The position numbers and the translations under genes are program-made. 64,000 nt of DNA from the NCBI GenBank assembly GCA_905331475.1, contig CAJNYU010001934.1:1-64000 (forward strand), written 5' to 3'. Positions 61,201 through 64,000 of this stretch are shown in pieces; position 1 is the stretch's first letter; every line of letters starts with the position of its first letter. The notes under the pieces were generated by a model that was not told the DNA's origin, did no database searches, and saw only the letters and a program-made list of their open reading frames with translations. Origin of the DNA: Rotaria socialis (Eukaryota > Rotifera > Eurotatoria > Philodinida > Philodinidae).

Positions 61201-64000
61201 TAAAACTCGATGGAGGTAACTAGAAAATTTGAAAATATTTCCCGAGACATGTAAATGAAAACATAGCAACGATAATTACTCGAAGATTTTGATACACTTT
61301 TGATTGATATTTCATCACTATGAAAAAGCACAAAATAAAACTGTAAAATAAACACAACAGACAATCTCTACCAGTAACACTTGGCCGATAGTCCATTTCT
61401 TGTGCTGGTACACAGCGCGAAAGAATTTCGAGAAGAACTCGTTCATCATCACGACATGAACAAAGATAACCTTGCATACTATTGCCAATAGCTTGTTCGA
61501 CGGCAATAGCCCATTTTCGATCAACTAGACGAATATGTTTACCTAAAAATATAATTGTCCAACTAGTATTTTGTTTTCCATCAGTGATACTAAGTAATCA
61601 AATCAATGAAAGATCATATGCCAAGACAGAAAAACTGATTTACTTCATACAATAGTGACATATCAACAACTGATCCTTATTAACCAATAATACACATGAA
61701 CTCAACAGGTAATGGATTGTGATTTTACATAGAAAAAGAAGCTAGTTTTTGAATTTCTATTTATCATGAAAGTTCATTCAATGACAAAACAAAATCCTCG
61801 ACTGCAAACAATCTTCACACAACGGGAAAATATTTCTTTGTAACATTTTTATATTTGTGTCATCCCGTACAACACAAAAATTCACGTACAAAATAGATCT
61901 AGATCTCTATCAGTTCAGTCTGCAGACGTTCAGGGACTACCAAAAAACTTGATTTTTAACTTACCAACAGGTCCAATCGGTATTTGTTTAAATCGGTGTG
62001 CATGTTTGTCAATTTCTTTAAGAATGGCCAATGTATAACGTCCATAAATTGTAACACGATCTTGTTTAGCTGCTTTAAGTTGTTGAATACCACCACGCTT
62101 TCGACGTAAAGTATCCTCGTGTTGTTTCAAAGTTGATTGATCATTGAATAAAGTTTGACGTTCATCATCATATAATTGTCGAAAATTACCTTGTTCACTT
62201 TCTTTCATAGATAGTATTTGTCGTTGTTCATTAATTAAAATATGTAATTCATTTATACGTTGACAAGCTTTCTCATAGTCATTATTGCCAGTTGCTCTAG
62301 TAAAATTCAAGAACAAAATTAGAATCAGCAAAAGAACACATAATGGAAAAAAACGTTTCAGTACTTGCGACGCATTTCTTCGATTTTCTTTTGAAGTTTT
62401 TTCTTCAATTCAGTTTGCAGTTGAAGTTCTTTTTCGAGTTTACTTACTTCATGTAATAAATCTCGTTTTTCTTTATTAAACAATTTCATTTGTCGTTCAA
62501 GATCATCATGAATACGCTTTGCTTCAATAGCGTTATTTGCAACTTCTTGTGCTTTACGAAGTAATTCATCACGTTTTGATTTTTCATTTTTCATATCATC
62601 CTATTTATTTTAATGCAAATTAAATTGGGAAAAAGAGGAAAATAAAATAATTCACTATTAATGCATCACGTTTGTTCGTATATTCTTGAACAGCATATTG
62701 ATCTTCGACAAGTTTTTTTTCGGTTTCGGCTAATGTCTTGAATATTTTAAAATTAAATTAATATAAGTAGAAACAAATTTTATTTACTTTTTCATGATTG
62801 ATAACTTCAGCCCATTCAAGATGTCCTTGAAGATTATCAGCGTTAGATTTTGCATTACGTACGGATTCAGCAAATTTCAATTTAGCATCAAGTTCTTCTT
62901 TTTGTGCTTGAATTTCTTTTCGTTTCTATTTAAGATTAATGAATTTACAGAATCGAAAATTAATTAGAAAAATAGTTTTCTTTTACTTTCACATGATCAA
63001 CCAATAAACCTTTGGCAATACGAATTTCAACTGTATTTTCTTCAAGATCTTCAACCATTTTTTGTAATTGTGTTGCTTTTAAAAAAAACTTAAAGAAAGA
63101 ACATTTTCTATTGTAATATAAATGTTTTAAGAGCTAATAATGTTCATTTTTATATTTAAAATAATTAAAATTAAAAAAATCTTACATTGTACTTTTCTTT
63201 TGTACTTTTTGTATTGAGAAAATTTTTTGCAATATCTTGATTAAGCATACACATTGGATTATCAACTTGAATATTGAAATGTGCAACAATCGTATCGATT
63301 GTATCTTTTCTCTCGGAGACGATTTTACCTGGTTAAAAAGTCAAAAGATATTATAGAAAATACGAATAGAACAAAAAACAAAAAACAAAACACAGAAACA
63401 ACTAACCATATTCATTTTTAACTTGATAATGACTGCTACCTTTGACAGTCACTTTACGTGTAATTGTAATCGATCGACCGAAACGTTCTATATCAATCGC
63501 TTCAAGACCTTGATTACATAGTACAACTGATATTTCAGCAAAACTAAAATACAACAGTTTGAATCTATCAATAAAAAATTTATTTTCGAAAATATGCACC
63601 CTTTGCCATGTTGAATGAAACGGCCAATATTTGAACAACGACTTGTGCTCGTTGCACGACCACCTAAAGTCAATGTAATTGCATTCATTACTGCAGATTT
63701 ACCACCTAAAAATTAGTATAGCTGTTTTTCTGAAGAAAATAATCGGATTTATTTGATGAAATACATACTGCCATTATTGCCAATAACCATATTAAGATTT
63801 TCATTGAAATCAAATTCAAGAAATGTATGACACATAAAATTTTTTACACTAACCCTAAGAATAGTACCAGCATTTTTATGTAACTAGAAAATAATTATTA
63901 TAAATGACCGATAAGTTCAAGCATTTTTGAAGAAAAAAAAATTATTTACATCGGGACTTTGTTTTGATAATTGTGATAATTGAGAGAAATAATTGCTATG
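58265..64000 (-). CDS. SMC6: SMC6, structural maintenance of chromosomes 6 (5' end outside window)
   Basis: A many-exon gene (at least 17 exons seen) ending at the stop at 58265-58267; the first exon visible, 63950-64000, is cut by the window edge. SMC6 pairs with SMC5 and Nse proteins to resolve recombination intermediates and hold damaged chromosomes. The head begins with [19 protein letters not shown] and Walker A IGNNGSGKSAV split by an intron (63706-63768), then [12 protein letters not shown]. The hinge lies at about 61361-61541 ([20 protein letters not shown]), flanked by coiled coils (61964-62600 and 60062-60548). The C-terminal head has [19 protein letters not shown] (signature) and CLDEFDVFM (Walker B) at 58938-59084, and ends [20 protein letters not shown]. 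Most introns are 45-75 nt, but three are 400-600 nt (58517-58937, 59462-60061, 61542-61963). Intact as far as seen. Confidence 0.93.

Overview
The window looks like AT-rich nuclear DNA from a small invertebrate animal, most likely a rotifer and perhaps a bdelloid. This rests on animal-type genes (serotonin-type SLC6 transporter, NFIL3-like bZIP, ankyrin/SOCS-box protein, SMC6, NOP10), very short spliceosomal introns (mostly 45-75 nt, gtaag/gtatg donors, ttttag acceptors) and intergenic DNA rich in (TA)n, (CA)n and poly-A/T runs. The taxon is an inference. Exon models were built by hand and accepted when splice sites and reading phase closed to a multiple of three.

Layout. 1-3.2 kb: a possible 3' end of an upstream gene, then a secreted SOUL haem-binding protein and an intronless D-2-hydroxyglutarate dehydrogenase, both +. 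3.8-5.0 kb: copies of a dispersed repeat. 5.3-7.1 kb (-): 3' exons of an unrecognised gene. 11.6-13.5 kb (+): leucine-rich-repeat (LRR) membrane protein. 14.8-16.2 kb (-): cyclophilin with a Q-rich N-terminus. 17.0-17.3 kb (+): 96-aa membrane protein. 18.7-20.5 kb (-): NFIL3/E4BP4-like bZIP factor, with three nuclear-receptor-type palindromes upstream. 21.4-21.8 kb: non-autonomous hAT-like element with a perfect 8-bp target duplication. 22.4-24.0 kb (+): ankyrin/SOCS-box protein. 27.6-29.7 kb (-): serotonin-transporter-like SLC6. 33.1-36.0 kb (-): 9-exon PPP phosphatase with an N-terminal Nudix-like region and EF-hands. 36.6-39.8 kb (-): 850-aa VPV-, Gly- and His-rich structural protein. 44.3-44.5 kb: second hAT-like element; 45.0-45.5 kb: another dispersed-repeat copy. 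46.2-47.2 kb (-): SLC25A29-like carrier. 49.0-50.2 kb (+): LicD/fukutin-family protein lacking the catalytic acidic motif. 50.6-51.3 kb (+): 225-aa coiled-coil protein. 55.1-56.5 kb (-): second LRR membrane protein. 57.5-57.8 kb (-): NOP10. 58.3-64.0 kb (-): SMC6, with its N-terminus beyond the window.

No operon-like organisation is apparent. The genes are mostly independent housekeeping, signalling and structural genes. The most interesting signals are the phosphatase architecture, the triple IR3 palindromes upstream of the bZIP gene, the two hAT-like elements with intact target duplications, the VPV-repeat protein, the LicD-like pseudoenzyme and a dispersed repeat carrying a conserved Cys/His reading frame.
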